A stretch of DNA of 64,000 nt, from contig NZ_CP109583.1 of NCBI RefSeq assembly GCF_036250755.1, positions 6,239,501 through 6,303,500 of the forward strand, given 5' to 3'. Of this stretch, positions 8,411 to 17,831 are shown piece after piece. The DNA comes from Streptomyces uncialis (GTDB taxonomy: Bacteria > Actinomycetota > Actinomycetes > Streptomycetales > Streptomycetaceae). The notes beneath the pieces are model-generated. The model did no database searches. It saw nothing but the letters and a program-made list of their open reading frames with translations, and was not told the origin of the DNA. Both the position numbers and the translations under genes were made by a program. Positions within the stretch are counted from its first letter, which is position 1; every line of letters starts with the position of its first letter.

Positions 8411-9628
8411 CTAGCCGCGGTGGATCGTGATCGTCGTCCACGCCCCGACATGCACCCGGTCGCCGTCCTGGAGCGGTACGGGGGCGAACGGCTGGATCGG
8501 CTCGTCGGAGCCGTTCACGGTGGTGCCGTTGGTGGAGTTCTGGTCCACGATCGCCCAGCCGCCGTCCGGCTGCTGCACCAGCTTCGCGTGCTGGTGCGAG
8601 ACACCCGGGTCCTCCGGCGGCACGGACAGGTCGATGTCCGGGACCTCGCCCGTGGAGTGCCGCCGCCGGCCGATGGTGATCTGGTTCCCGATCAGCGGAC
8701 GCTGCTGCTCCGGCGAGTACGCGGGCAGGTTCAGCCCGGCCGCCTCCGGCCCGGAACGCTGCATCATCGCCAGGAAGTAGTCACGGTCCGGACCGATCGT
8801 CGCCGACCAGTTCGCGGGCTGCTGATAGCTCCCGGGGCCCGGCTGGGTGTACGGCAGATGATCGCCGCCACCGGGGCCCTGGCCGCCCGGTCCGCCCTGG
8901 CCGTGCTGACCGCCGTGGCCGTGCTGACTCCCCGGGCCGTGCTGGCCGTGCTGGGAGCCCGAGGGCGGCGGGATCACCCAGTCGTCACCGTTGCCGTTGC
9001 CGAAGCCCTGCCCGGGGGGCGGGGGAGGCGGCGGCCCCTGCCGCGGTCCGGCGTCCGGGAAGGAGCCGGGGTACGCGGGCGGCGCGGGGGGACCGGACTG
9101 CTGCTGGAAGGCGCTCGGCGCGCCGGGACCGCCCTGCGGCGGGGGCGGCGGTCCCCCGGGGGGGCCGCCGAACGGCGGGATCGGCTCGGCGGGCCGGTTC
9201 ACCTGCGAGGGACGGGACCCCTGGTACCCGAACGGGTCGTGCCCCGAAGCCTGCGGGGGCCCGCCAGGGGGTCCTCCCGCGGGCGGCGGGAAATGCGACG
9301 GCGCGGGGCCGGGCCCGGGACCGCCGCCCGGCGGACGCGGCGCGGCCGGGGTGTACGACGTGGCCGTGTTGGTGAGGAAGTTCCACCGGCACTCCTCGCA
9401 GAACGGTGCCCCGCTCTCCCGGGGGGTGTGGCACTGCGGGCAGTACTCGGGCTGTATGGGGTCCTGTACCGCGCTCCCCGACGACTGCCCGCCGTGCACG
9501 GGCGGCGGGTAGCCGTACCCCTGGGCGGACGGCGGCGGTGGCGGCGGCACGGCACCGGCCATGCGGTGACCGCAGACCTCGCACCAGTCGTCCGAACCCG
9601 ATTGGTGTCCGTTCGGGCAGGTCGGCAT
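8411..9628 (-). CDS. Zinc-ribbon / FHA-domain phosphothreonine reader
   Basis: A 405-residue protein. The N-terminus has two cysteine ribbons (CPNGH...CEVCGH near 4-20 and YCPQCH...FCEECRW near 62-82). A long Pro/Gly/Gln-rich linker with GQHG repeats follows, then a C-terminal FHA domain (LIGNQITIGRRRHST, GVSHQHAKL, NSTNGTTVNG). FHA domains bind phosphothreonine peptides. As the last gene of the pknG cluster it is the natural reader of the kinase's output. It differs from mycobacterial GarA, which is small and carries an N-terminal ETTS phosphosite; no such motif is seen here. GGGGGAGG precedes ATG 9628. Confidence 0.9.
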   Translation of the reverse strand: MPTCPNGHQSGSDDWCEVCGHRMAGAVPPPPPPSAQGYGYPPPVHGGQSSGSAVQDPIQPEYCPQCHTPRESGAPFCEECRWNFLTNTATSYTPAAPRPPGGGPGPGPAPSHFPPPAGGPPGGPPQASGHDPFGYQGSRPSQVNRPAEPIPPFGGPPGGPPPPPQGGPGAPSAFQQQSGPPAPPAYPGSFPDAGPRQGPPPPPPPGQGFGNGNGDDWVIPPPSGSQHGQHGPGSQHGHGGQHGQGGPGGQGPGGGDHLPYTQPGPGSYQQPANWSATIGPDRDYFLAMMQRSGPEAAGLNLPAYSPEQQRPLIGNQITIGRRRHSTGEVPDIDLSVPPEDPGVSHQHAKLVQQPDGGWAIVDQNSTNGTTVNGSDEPIQPFAPVPLQDGDRVHVGAWTTITIHRG

Positions 9629-9726
9629 GTCGGCGCCTCCCCCTCTCCTCTTCCGGCCTGGGCCGGATGTCGGTCCGCCCGGCCGGGGGCCGGACGGGCA
9701 ACGGCGGTGAGGCCGTTACCGTCTGC

Positions 9727-11070
9727 TCACTTCTTCACGCGGACGGTCTTGGTGGACCGTGTTTCGAGAGTCATCTCGTCGGCCACTTCGACCTTCGCCT
9801 TCAGTCGCACAGTACCCGCAGCCGCGTCGACCACGTCCACCACCTTGGCGAGCAGTTTGGCGGTGTCCGCGTTCCCGGAGGCGCTCGCGAGCTGGACCGC
9901 GCGGCCCAGTTTCGCCGTCGCCCCGTCCACATCGCCCGATTTGCGGGCGTCCAGTCCCTGCTGGATGACGCGTGCCAGTTCGGCCTGTCCGGTGTAGTGC
10001 GCGACCTGCGGATTGATCGACGTGGACGCCGCCATGTCGTCCGTCCACACCGCCCGCACCAGGTCCTGGGAGAGGGTCCGCGTCGTCCCGTCGGGCTCCC
10101 CGATCACCAGGGACACCCGCGCCGCGAGCATCTCCTGACCGATGGAGGCGGCGGGCACCTCGACGCATACGTGGTAGTCACGGGACTCGTCGCCCCATGA
10201 ACCGGTGGGGTAGTCGCCCGCCCGGGGACCCGCCTCGGTGCGCCGCCCGGTCAGCTCCTCGACCTTCGGCGCCACCTGCTTCACGAACTTGACCTCGGCG
10301 CCCATCGGGGTCCACAGCCGCAGTCCCACATCGGCGATCTCCTTGCCCATCGCCGCCTCCATCATCCCGGTGAAGTCGGCGGCGAGCCCGGACGGATCGG
10401 CGACGATGTCCGCGGTGCCGAGCAGCGCGGAGGCTATCGCTGTGACCTCTTTCACTTCCCAGTCCGTACCAACACCGCGGGCGTCACAGGTGAAGCGGCC
10501 CGCGCACGCGTCGAGGGCGGACCGCAGCGCCTCGGGCGTCTCGTGCTCGTTGCGGCCGTCGGTGAGCAGGATGCCGTGCCGGATCGCGACGTCCGCCGAA
10601 TCCAGCAGATGGTCGGCCAGCCGCAGCCAGGTGCCGATCGCGGTGCCGCCCCCGGACGTCAGCTGGCGCAGCGCCTCCTTGGCCTGACCCCGGGTCGTCG
10701 CGCTCGCCACCGCGAGGCCCTGCCCGCCCGGGTAGACCTCCTTGGCGACATGCGTCCCGGCGACCACAGCGAACCGCACCCCGTCCCGCAGGGTGTCGAT
10801 CGCGGCGGCCGTCGCGTCCCGGGCGCCGCGCATCTTCGTCGCCGGGTAGTCCATCGACCCCGAACAGTCGACCATGATCACCACGGCCGCGTCGGGGACC
10901 TGCCCGGGCCGGTACGACGGGGACCCGCCGGCCACCTGACCGACCGTGCCGCCACCGGTCGCGGTGACCGTCACGATCGCGTTGACCTCACGCCCGCCCT
11001 CCGGCAGGTATTCGTTCTGGTACACCTCAACCGAGAACCGCGGTACGGACGGTTTCGAGAAATTGGCCAT
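9727..11070 (-). CDS. VWA-domain protein of the pknG cluster
   Basis: A 447-residue protein starting MANFSKPSVPRFSVEVYQNE. It has an N-terminal beta-rich segment, then a von Willebrand A domain with the metal-ion site DCSGSMD (DxSxS) near residue 70 and LLTDGRNEHE for the second acidic contact. The C-terminal part is predicted soluble, with a likely helical repeat (VIQQGLDARKSGDVDGATAKL). No signal peptide or membrane helix is seen, so it should be cytoplasmic. VWA domains mediate metal-dependent protein contacts; next to a kinase, PP2C and FHA gene it could be a scaffold or target. ATG 11070 has GGGGGAGCGGAG upstream. Gaps of 78 and 98 bp to its neighbours leave room for internal promoters. 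Confidence 0.88.
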   Translation of the reverse strand: MANFSKPSVPRFSVEVYQNEYLPEGGREVNAIVTVTATGGGTVGQVAGGSPSYRPGQVPDAAVVIMVDCSGSMDYPATKMRGARDATAAAIDTLRDGVRFAVVAGTHVAKEVYPGGQGLAVASATTRGQAKEALRQLTSGGGTAIGTWLRLADHLLDSADVAIRHGILLTDGRNEHETPEALRSALDACAGRFTCDARGVGTDWEVKEVTAIASALLGTADIVADPSGLAADFTGMMEAAMGKEIADVGLRLWTPMGAEVKFVKQVAPKVEELTGRRTEAGPRAGDYPTGSWGDESRDYHVCVEVPAASIGQEMLAARVSLVIGEPDGTTRTLSQDLVRAVWTDDMAASTSINPQVAHYTGQAELARVIQQGLDARKSGDVDGATAKLGRAVQLASASGNADTAKLLAKVVDVVDAAAGTVRLKAKVEVADEMTLETRSTKTVRVKK

Positions 11071-11148
11071 GGTCTCCGCTCCCCCTCGTGGTCCCACGAC
11101 GCGTGGGCGTGCTGCTGTCATCGACTCCGGTGACGGTGGCCCCCCCGG

Positions 11149-12621
11149 TCACGGACCGCCGGTGGCCGTCCGCTCCGCCGCCGCGCCCCAGGCCGATCCT
11201 GCCCCTTGCCCGGGGACCGGGAACGGAACCAGGGCCACTGTTACGTTGTCGTGGCCCCCGCCGTCCAGGGCGTGTCCGACCATCGTCCGGGCCGCCTGGA
11301 GCGGCCGGTCCGCCGCGTCCACCGGCAGCACCGAGGCCATCTCGTCCGCCGACTCGGCGTAGTTCCACAGACCGTCGGTGCACACCACGACGATCCCGGG
11401 CCGGTCCGGTTTGAACGACACGGTGTGGGGCTCCAGTTCGTACGCGTCGGCGCCGAGCCAGCCCGTGATGGCGTGGGCGCGCTCGTCGGCGTACGCCTCG
11501 GCCTCGCTCATCAGGCCCGCCGCGACCATCTGCGCCGCCCAGGAGTCGTCCTCGGTGAGCCGCGCCGACGGGCCCTCGCGGTCGATCGGCACCCAGTAGG
11601 CGCGGCTGTCGCCGACCCAGCCGATGATCAGCAGGTCCTTGGCGACGATCGCGCCCACCAGGGTGCACGCGGGCGCGTTCTGGTGGGCGGCGTGCTCCTG
11701 GTCCGCGCCGCCGTCCCCGGCCAGCGCGTTGACCGCCTCGGACGCGGCCAGGATCGCCTCGTGCATGGCCGCCTGCGGATGCGTCCCGAGGGCCAGCAGA
11801 TCGAGGACGCGGGCGCTCGCCGCGCGGGACGCCGCGAGTGACGCCTCGTCGGGACGGCTCGCCGACGACACCCCGTCGCACACGATCGCCACCACGGCCG
11901 GGGAGCCGTCGGGCAGCGTGGCGGGGGAGACGGCGTACGCGTCCTCGTTGCGGTGATGGCGCAGCCCCCGGTCGCTGACCGCCGCGAGGGTGTCCAACGA
12001 CGTCTCCATATGGTCGCGTTCCCTCGGCTGGGCCTTGCCGCAGTGCTCGCAGTAGTCGTCCAGGGCCACTCGGCCCACCCCGCAGAAGACACAGGTGCGG
12101 GGGCTCGCGCCGGTCCCCGCGGGCGGCTGCGCGGCGGGCTCGTGCCCCGGGTCCTCACCGGTGGGCGTCCCCGCTTCCGGTGCCTCGGGGGCCTCGCCGG
12201 CGGGACGGGCCCGGGGGTCGGGGGCGGGCAGCGGGTAGTCGCCGGTGCCGGTGGGGCTTTCGGACGGGTCGTCCGTGCGGTAGCGCGGGCCGGTGCCGTC
12301 GGACGCGGGCTCTCCCGGGGGGAGTTCGCCGCCGCCGGACGTGGTGCCCGGGAGATCGGTCGCCAGATGCACCGGCGCGGGGGTGTCCGCGCTGTCCACC
12401 TCCGGCGCGGTGGGCCACCGCACCGCGCCCGCCGGGGCACCCGGGACGGCGCCCACGGCCCCGGGGCTCTGCATCGCGATGGTCGGATGGTCCTCCTGGC
12501 CGGTCCCGTCCGGCGACACACCGCGACCGCAGAACCCGCAGAACCGGTCACCCGGCTCCAACGGCTCCGCACACCTGGGGCACCGGGAACCGGCTGCCGA
12601 CTCGGGCTGCTCCGACGACAT
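11149..12621 (-). CDS. Zinc-ribbon / PP2C-type Ser/Thr protein phosphatase
   Basis: A 490-residue metal-dependent phosphatase. It opens with a zinc ribbon (RCPRCAEPL...FCGFCGRG), then a long Pro/Gly/acidic linker, a second ribbon (CVFCGVGR...YCEHCGK) and a C-terminal PP2C domain. PP2C motifs visible are RHHRNEDAYAV, VCDGVSS, GWVGDSRAY, VVCTDGLWNY and GGHDNVTVAL, covering the acidic Mn/Mg ligands. It should reverse threonine phosphorylation, and its place 3 bp after the PknG-like kinase gene suggests an antagonistic pair. ATG 12621 is chosen; TTG 12624 is directly upstream in frame. The ribbons recur in the kinase and FHA proteins, which suggests a shared module. Confidence 0.92.
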   Translation of the reverse strand: MSSEQPESAAGSRCPRCAEPLEPGDRFCGFCGRGVSPDGTGQEDHPTIAMQSPGAVGAVPGAPAGAVRWPTAPEVDSADTPAPVHLATDLPGTTSGGGELPPGEPASDGTGPRYRTDDPSESPTGTGDYPLPAPDPRARPAGEAPEAPEAGTPTGEDPGHEPAAQPPAGTGASPRTCVFCGVGRVALDDYCEHCGKAQPRERDHMETSLDTLAAVSDRGLRHHRNEDAYAVSPATLPDGSPAVVAIVCDGVSSASRPDEASLAASRAASARVLDLLALGTHPQAAMHEAILAASEAVNALAGDGGADQEHAAHQNAPACTLVGAIVAKDLLIIGWVGDSRAYWVPIDREGPSARLTEDDSWAAQMVAAGLMSEAEAYADERAHAITGWLGADAYELEPHTVSFKPDRPGIVVVCTDGLWNYAESADEMASVLPVDAADRPLQAARTMVGHALDGGGHDNVTVALVPFPVPGQGAGSAWGAAAERTATGGP

Positions 12622-12624
12622 CAA

Positions 12625-15330
12625 TCACACCCATGTCCGGGGGCGGAAACGGTTGGCACGTTCCACCAGTTCGATCCTCTCCTCGCCGCCCCGCGCGAGC
12701 CGCGCCAGCGTGCGGTACGACCGTTCGAGCCCGAACCGCAGCCCGCGCTCGTCGAGCTCACTGCCGAGCAGCGCGGTACGGCCACCCGCGGCGCCCGCGG
12801 GGGCGGACCCCCGGCCACCGGAGAGTACCCAGTCCAGCGCCGTGCCCAGTACCTCGGCCGACAGCCGCTCCCGCCGGACCGCGTCGAGACCGAAGCCCTC
12901 CAGCGCCTCCACCTGGCCCGCCGCGGCCGTCAGATCGTCCAGCAGCGGCTCGTCCGGCCCCGCGCCGGGGCGCCCCCGCAGCCGGGCGCGGACCGCCGCC
13001 ACCCGGGCCGCCGTGTAGTGGATCGAGGACTCCGGCACCGACTCCAGCGCCCGGACGGCGCCCCCCCGGTCACCCGCCGCGAGCCGCACCCGGGCCAGCC
13101 CGAACGCCGCCGAGACATAGCTCGGGTCGGTCGTCCACACCAGCCGGTAGTACTCGGCGGCGTTGTCCAGCTGACCCAGCACCTCCGCGCACACCCCGAG
13201 CGCCAGCTTGGGCGCGGGCTCGCCGGGGAACGCGTCGTACACCGCGTCGAAGGACAGCGCCGCCGTCTCGTGGTCGCCCGCCGCGAGCGAGCCGATACCC
13301 CGGTACCAGACGACCCGCCAGTCGTCGGCGTGGTCCCGCTCCAGCGCGGCCAGCGCCCGCCCGGCCCCCGCCTCGCCCATCTCCAGCAGGGCCCGCAGCT
13401 CCCGCAGCCGCAGCTCCAGCGACGTCCCCGGCGCGGATCGCAGCGCGCCGATCAGCTCGGCGGGCGCCGAGGTCGCCATCAGACCGGCGAGGAAACCGGC
13501 GTTGGGGTCGTGCGGGTCGACATGCGGCACGGGCAGCGCCAGCGCCGCCGCGGTCGCCCCCAGCGGAAGAACCGGCGTGCCGGTTCGCGCCGGGCCGGGG
13601 GCGAGGGCGGCGGGGGAGGACGGCCCGCCGCCGGTCCCGGGCGCCCCGCCCTGATGCGGGACGGTGGCCGCGCCGGGGGTACCGGCGACCGGGACGGCTC
13701 CCGTGGCGCCGGGTCCGCCGTTCGACGGTACGGGGGCGGCCAGGGCGGCGGGCCCGGGTGCGCCGGGCAGCGCCGTACCGCCGGGCAACGGGCCGCCGGG
13801 CAGCGCCGTACCGCCGGGTGTGCCGGGGACGGCCCTCCGGCCGCGCGCTCCGCCCGAGGTCCGCTCGCCCAGCAGCGACACCTCCACCCCGGCCGTCCCG
13901 AACAGCACGGTGTCCGTGACCTTCAGCTCCGGGCCGAACAGCGTGGACAGCGCGGGCTTGGGGCGGCCCGTCTGGACGGCGACGACCTCCCGCAGCACAC
14001 CCGTCAGCTGCTCCGCCATCTCCTGCGCGGACGCGAACCGGCGCGCCGGGTCCGGGTCGGTGGCCCGTACCAGCAGCCGGTAGAACGACTCGTACGTCCG
14101 GAAGACCTCGATGTTCTCCGGATCGGGCAGGGAGTCCACGAACACATTCGTGTAGCCCTGGAAGTCGAACGTCAGCACCGCGAGCGTCCGCGCCACCGTG
14201 TACAGGTCCGACGCCACCGACGGACCCACGTCCGCGACCTCCGGGGCCTGGTACCCCACCGTCCCGAAGATGGCCGACTCCTCGTCGTCGGTACGCCGTA
14301 CCGCGCCCATGTCGATCAGCTTCAGCTGGTCCTCGGTCTGGATGGCGTTGTCGACCTTGAAGTCGCAGTACAGCAGATTGCGGCTGTGCAGATGCCCGAG
14401 CGCCTCCAGCGCCTCGATGCCGTACGCGCACGCCTGCTCCACCGGCAGCGGGTCGCGCTTGCCGGTGGGGGTCCGCCGCTCGTTGGCGATCTCCTTCAGC
14501 GACTTGCCGCCGACGTACTCCATGACGATGTACCCGTCCAGCGAGCCGGTGCGCTGGTCGAGATGCTCGACGAAGTTGTAGATCCGGACGATGTTCGCGT
14601 GCTCGATCTCGGCGAGGAACCTGCGCTCCGATATCGCCGCCGCCATCGCGTCCTGGTCACCCGTGTCCAGCAGACCCTTCAGCACCACCCAGCGGTCCGC
14701 CACCGCGCGGTCTATCGCCAGATAGATCCAGCCGAGCCCGCCGTGCGCCAGACAGCCCATCACCTCGTACTGCCCGCGCACGATGTCCCCGCCGCGCAGC
14801 TTCGGCACGAACGAGTACGGATGGCCGCACTTGGTGCAGAACCCCTCCGTACGTCCCTCCCGCTCGCCGCGCGAACGGCCCACCGGCGCCCCGCAGTCCG
14901 AACGCGAGCAGAACCGCTTGCGCTCCGGGACCTCCGGGTTGTCCAGCACCATCACACGCGGATCGGGACGCGGCACCCCCGGCACCTCGACCAGGCCCGC
15001 GCCGAGCCGCCCCCGGCTCGTCGCCGACGCCGCCGCGCCGGAACTGCGCACCGACACCGACCGGGCCGTCAACCGCCCCGACACCGACCGCGACAGCCGC
15101 CCGGACACCGAACGGCGCGACGCCGACGACCGCGACGAGGTACGGGACGACGCCCGGGAACCACGGGTCGACGTACTGCGCGAACCCCGGGTGCCGCCCG
15201 TGCCACGGCTGCCGGACCCGCCCGGCGCGACCACCGGGGCCAGACCGCAGGTGCCGCAGTACAGCTCACCGCCGCCCATGTCCTCGTACAGGCCCTCGCA
15301 TTCGGGCCGCTGGCATGTCGTCTCGGTCAT
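12625..15330 (-). CDS. pknG: PknG-like Ser/Thr protein kinase with rubredoxin motifs and TPRs
   Basis: A 901-residue soluble kinase whose layout matches mycobacterial PknG. Cysteine pairs lie at C6/C11/C25/C28 and C141/C146/C165/C168. The kinase domain starts near 188 (GQYEVMGCLAHGGLGWIYLA), with lysine in VVLKG at 218, the catalytic loop YCDFKVDN and the metal loop KLIDMGAVRR. The C-terminal TPR region includes WRVVWYRGIGSLAAGDHETA and PAPKLALGVCAEVLGQ. Between the two cysteine groups is a basic Ser/Thr/Arg/Gly-rich stretch (40-108), and a Pro/Gly/Ala linker follows the kinase domain. In mycobacteria PknG reports on amino acids through GlnH/GlnX and phosphorylates GarA. ATG 15330 overlaps the preceding stop as ATGA. 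Confidence 0.95.
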   Translation of the reverse strand: MTETTCQRPECEGLYEDMGGGELYCGTCGLAPVVAPGGSGSRGTGGTRGSRSTSTRGSRASSRTSSRSSASRRSVSGRLSRSVSGRLTARSVSVRSSGAAASATSRGRLGAGLVEVPGVPRPDPRVMVLDNPEVPERKRFCSRSDCGAPVGRSRGEREGRTEGFCTKCGHPYSFVPKLRGGDIVRGQYEVMGCLAHGGLGWIYLAIDRAVADRWVVLKGLLDTGDQDAMAAAISERRFLAEIEHANIVRIYNFVEHLDQRTGSLDGYIVMEYVGGKSLKEIANERRTPTGKRDPLPVEQACAYGIEALEALGHLHSRNLLYCDFKVDNAIQTEDQLKLIDMGAVRRTDDEESAIFGTVGYQAPEVADVGPSVASDLYTVARTLAVLTFDFQGYTNVFVDSLPDPENIEVFRTYESFYRLLVRATDPDPARRFASAQEMAEQLTGVLREVVAVQTGRPKPALSTLFGPELKVTDTVLFGTAGVEVSLLGERTSGGARGRRAVPGTPGGTALPGGPLPGGTALPGAPGPAALAAPVPSNGGPGATGAVPVAGTPGAATVPHQGGAPGTGGGPSSPAALAPGPARTGTPVLPLGATAAALALPVPHVDPHDPNAGFLAGLMATSAPAELIGALRSAPGTSLELRLRELRALLEMGEAGAGRALAALERDHADDWRVVWYRGIGSLAAGDHETAALSFDAVYDAFPGEPAPKLALGVCAEVLGQLDNAAEYYRLVWTTDPSYVSAAFGLARVRLAAGDRGGAVRALESVPESSIHYTAARVAAVRARLRGRPGAGPDEPLLDDLTAAAGQVEALEGFGLDAVRRERLSAEVLGTALDWVLSGGRGSAPAGAAGGRTALLGSELDERGLRFGLERSYRTLARLARGGEERIELVERANRFRPRTWV

Positions 15331-16655
15331 CGCTCCCCCCTCCGGTCCATGGGACCGCTCTGCTCGGGCACCGCGGGCACCAGCACCTCGGCCGCCGCCC
15401 GCTGATAACGCAGCACCGCCGACTCCGCCGCCCGCAGATCGCACGGCGCGCTCCACAGCATCCGGCGCGCCACGTCGTACCGCTCGATGAGCAGCGGGTC
15501 CTCCGCCATGCCGTGCCGTGCCACCTTCGCCTTGTACGCGTCCAGCCTGCCCCGCAGCTCCGCGCGGACCGCGAGCGGGGCCGTCACCGCCGTGAGCGAC
15601 TCACGCGCCCGCAGCAACTCGTCCTCCGCGCGCCGCTCCAGCGCCTCCAGCAGCGGCGACAGCCGGTGCCACTGCCCATGGCGACGGTACTCCGCCGCCG
15701 TCGACACCTGCTCCTGGAGGGCCGTGGAGGGACCCGACACGGCCGGGACCTCCGAAGCCGCGATCTTCGCCAGCACCTCCCCGCGCGCGGAACGGGCCTC
15801 CGCGAGCGTACGGTCCGCGCGGGACAGGATGTCCCGCAGCCGCATCAGCCGTGACTCCGCGTCCTGACGCACCGTCAGCACCGCGTCGATCTCGCGCCGC
15901 ACCTCGTCCAGGGCGCGGGCCTCCCGGTCGTACCGCTCGGTGTCCGGACGGCCGCCGCCGGGCGCCGAACTCCCGCGCGCGGGGCGCCAGAACTCCAGCG
16001 GGTCCGACACGACCTGCTCCCGCAGCGCCGTCAGCGTGCGGGTGATGCGCTCCAGATCGTCGCCCGAGGGATGCTCACCGGGCCGCACCCCCACCGAGTG
16101 GGCGAGCCCGCGGGTGCGCTGGAGCTCCGCCGCCAGCAGATCGATCCGCGCGGGCAGCGCCGACCACACCGCGTCCGCCGCGACCACCACGTCCAGCGAG
16201 GCCGCGTACAGGTCGTTCATCCGGGAGACCAGGTCCTCCAGGGTGAAACTGCTGCTCAGCTTCGCCGGGCCCGTGATCGCCGGCATCGGCTGCCCGCCCG
16301 GGACGGGCTGCCCGCCGGGCACGGTGACGCTCTCCCCGCGCAGCAGCTCCGTGAGCCGCGTCAGATCCTCCTGGTTCGACCAGCGCCTGCGGGCCCGCAG
16401 CTCGCGCGCCGACCGCAGCACCTCCGTGTAGCGGTCGAAGTACGTCCACAGCAGGGTGATCGCGCCGTCCGTCACGGCCCACCGCTCCTGGGTGACACCG
16501 GTCAGCCGGGCGCCTTCGAGGAGCCTGCGGCCCGCGTGGTCCTGAAGCGCGAGGAGCGAGGTCTCGATCGCCTCGTGCTCCGCGCCGAGCCGCGCCAGCG
16601 CACGGTCCACCTCGTCCCGGTCCATCACCGGACCAGCGGGACCCGTGCCGCCCAT
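15327..16655 (-). CDS. Coiled-coil protein of the pknG cluster, function unknown
   Basis: A 442-residue protein of unrecognised family. It is predominantly helical, with heptad-like stretches at the start (LARLGAEHEAIETSLLALQ) and in the second half (LDEVRREIDAVLTVRQDAES, LRDILSRADRTLAEARSAR). There is no signal peptide or membrane helix. A disordered GlyPro-rich patch lies near residues 115-130. ATG 16655 follows GAGGTGATCG, and the stop overlaps the pknG start as ATGA, so the two are probably made in fixed ratio. Inference: a scaffold or regulatory partner linking GlnX/GlnH to the kinase. The mycobacterial glnX-glnH-pknG locus has no obvious equivalent that I know of. Confidence 0.8.
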   Translation of the reverse strand: MGGTGPAGPVMDRDEVDRALARLGAEHEAIETSLLALQDHAGRRLLEGARLTGVTQERWAVTDGAITLLWTYFDRYTEVLRSARELRARRRWSNQEDLTRLTELLRGESVTVPGGQPVPGGQPMPAITGPAKLSSSFTLEDLVSRMNDLYAASLDVVVAADAVWSALPARIDLLAAELQRTRGLAHSVGVRPGEHPSGDDLERITRTLTALREQVVSDPLEFWRPARGSSAPGGGRPDTERYDREARALDEVRREIDAVLTVRQDAESRLMRLRDILSRADRTLAEARSARGEVLAKIAASEVPAVSGPSTALQEQVSTAAEYRRHGQWHRLSPLLEALERRAEDELLRARESLTAVTAPLAVRAELRGRLDAYKAKVARHGMAEDPLLIERYDVARRMLWSAPCDLRAAESAVLRYQRAAAEVLVPAVPEQSGPMDRRGER

Positions 16656-16842
16656 CGATCACCTCGCCGTTCTCCGTGCCGCTCCGGGGACCGGGTCCGG
16701 TCCGCCGCCGTCCTGCCCTGCGGTGCTCTGCCCTGCGGTGCCCTGTCGTGCCCGGCCGTCGTGGTGCTCAGCCCTCGTGGTGCCGGGCCCTGCCGCCCAT
16801 GTCCGGCCGTGCGGTCGGTGTCCGGCGGGCCGGTGCCCCCGC

Positions 16843-17817
16843 TCAGTCGCGGTACTGCGGCTCGGGCGGCTTCCCGCCCTTGCCGAGGTCCTCCGCCAGC
16901 CAGTCGTCGTACGACTCCTGCCAGTCGCCCCGCCGGTAGTCCACCAGCACCTGGTTGACCCGGCGGACCAGATCGTCCGCGCCCTTCTTCATCGCGACGC
17001 CGTAGTACTCGGTGTTGTACGGCTTGCCCTTCAGCTCGACGGTCGGGTCCTGCGCCGCCTGACCCGCCGCCAGCGCGCTGTCGGTCACCACCGCGTCGAC
17101 CTCACCGAGCTGGAGCCGCACCAGGCAGTCCAGCTGGTTGGGCACCGTCACCGAGATGTCCGCGCCGAAGCTCCGCTTCTTGAGTTCCGTCTCGGCCGTG
17201 GAGCCCGTCGCCGAGCAGACCCGCTTGCCGGCCAGCGTGCCGTTGAAGCCGGTGATCGGCGAGGTACGCGGAGCGAAGACCTGCACCCCCGTCTTGAAGT
17301 AGGCCGTCGAGAAGTCGACTTCCTTGAGGCGCTCGCAGGTGATCGTCATCGTCCGCACGATCATGTCGACATGCCCGTCCTTGAGGGCGGGTATCCGCTG
17401 GTTCGTCGGAATGGCCCGGTACTGGACCGTACCGCCCTCGGGGAGTATCGCGTCGGCTATCGCCCGCGCCAGATCGATGTCGAACCCCTCAAGGCTGCCG
17501 CTCTCCTTGTTCGGGTCGCGGTAGCCCCAGCGGTAGCTGTTCTGGTCCACGCCGATCACCAGCCGGCCCCGCTCGCGGATCTCGGACACCGTGGGCCCGG
17601 CGTTCGACGTCGAGGGCCGCAGGCTCGACGCCTCCGGCTTGCAGTCCGCCGCCTTCGTCCGGATGACGTCGGCCACCCCCGTGCCGCCCAGCGCGGGGGC
17701 ACCGCTCCCGCCGCCGCGGGTCACCGGCAGCAGGACGAAGAGCGCCGTCAGCACACAGGCCACCGCCATCGCGGCGACCCCGCCCCAGCCCCGCAGGCTC
17801 ACGCGTCGCGCACGCAT
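16843..17817 (-). CDS. glnH: GlnH-like periplasmic amino-acid binding protein
   Basis: A 324-residue family 3 solute-binding protein. A basic N-terminus and hydrophobic segment (residues 12-32) are followed by the binding fold: RGRLVIGVDQNSYRWGY, GFDIDLARAIADAIL, MTITCERLKEVDFSTAYF, VCSATGSTAETEL and VVTDSALAAGQA. AVAC in the hydrophobic segment could be a weak lipobox, otherwise the protein is membrane-anchored. It has no ABC permease or ATPase beside it, so sensing rather than transport is likely, as for mycobacterial GlnH, which binds acidic amino acids/glutamine and signals through GlnX to PknG. It starts 14 bp after the glnX-like gene. Confidence 0.9.
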   Translation of the reverse strand: MRARRVSLRGWGGVAAMAVACVLTALFVLLPVTRGGGSGAPALGGTGVADVIRTKAADCKPEASSLRPSTSNAGPTVSEIRERGRLVIGVDQNSYRWGYRDPNKESGSLEGFDIDLARAIADAILPEGGTVQYRAIPTNQRIPALKDGHVDMIVRTMTITCERLKEVDFSTAYFKTGVQVFAPRTSPITGFNGTLAGKRVCSATGSTAETELKKRSFGADISVTVPNQLDCLVRLQLGEVDAVVTDSALAAGQAAQDPTVELKGKPYNTEYYGVAMKKGADDLVRRVNQVLVDYRRGDWQESYDDWLAEDLGKGGKPPEPQYRD

Positions 17818-17831
17818 CGTCGCGTCCCCTC

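Noticed and set aside
11953..15405. A 1150-codon plus-strand open frame
   Set aside because: Antisense to PP2C and PknG genes whose minus-strand products have complete family motifs.
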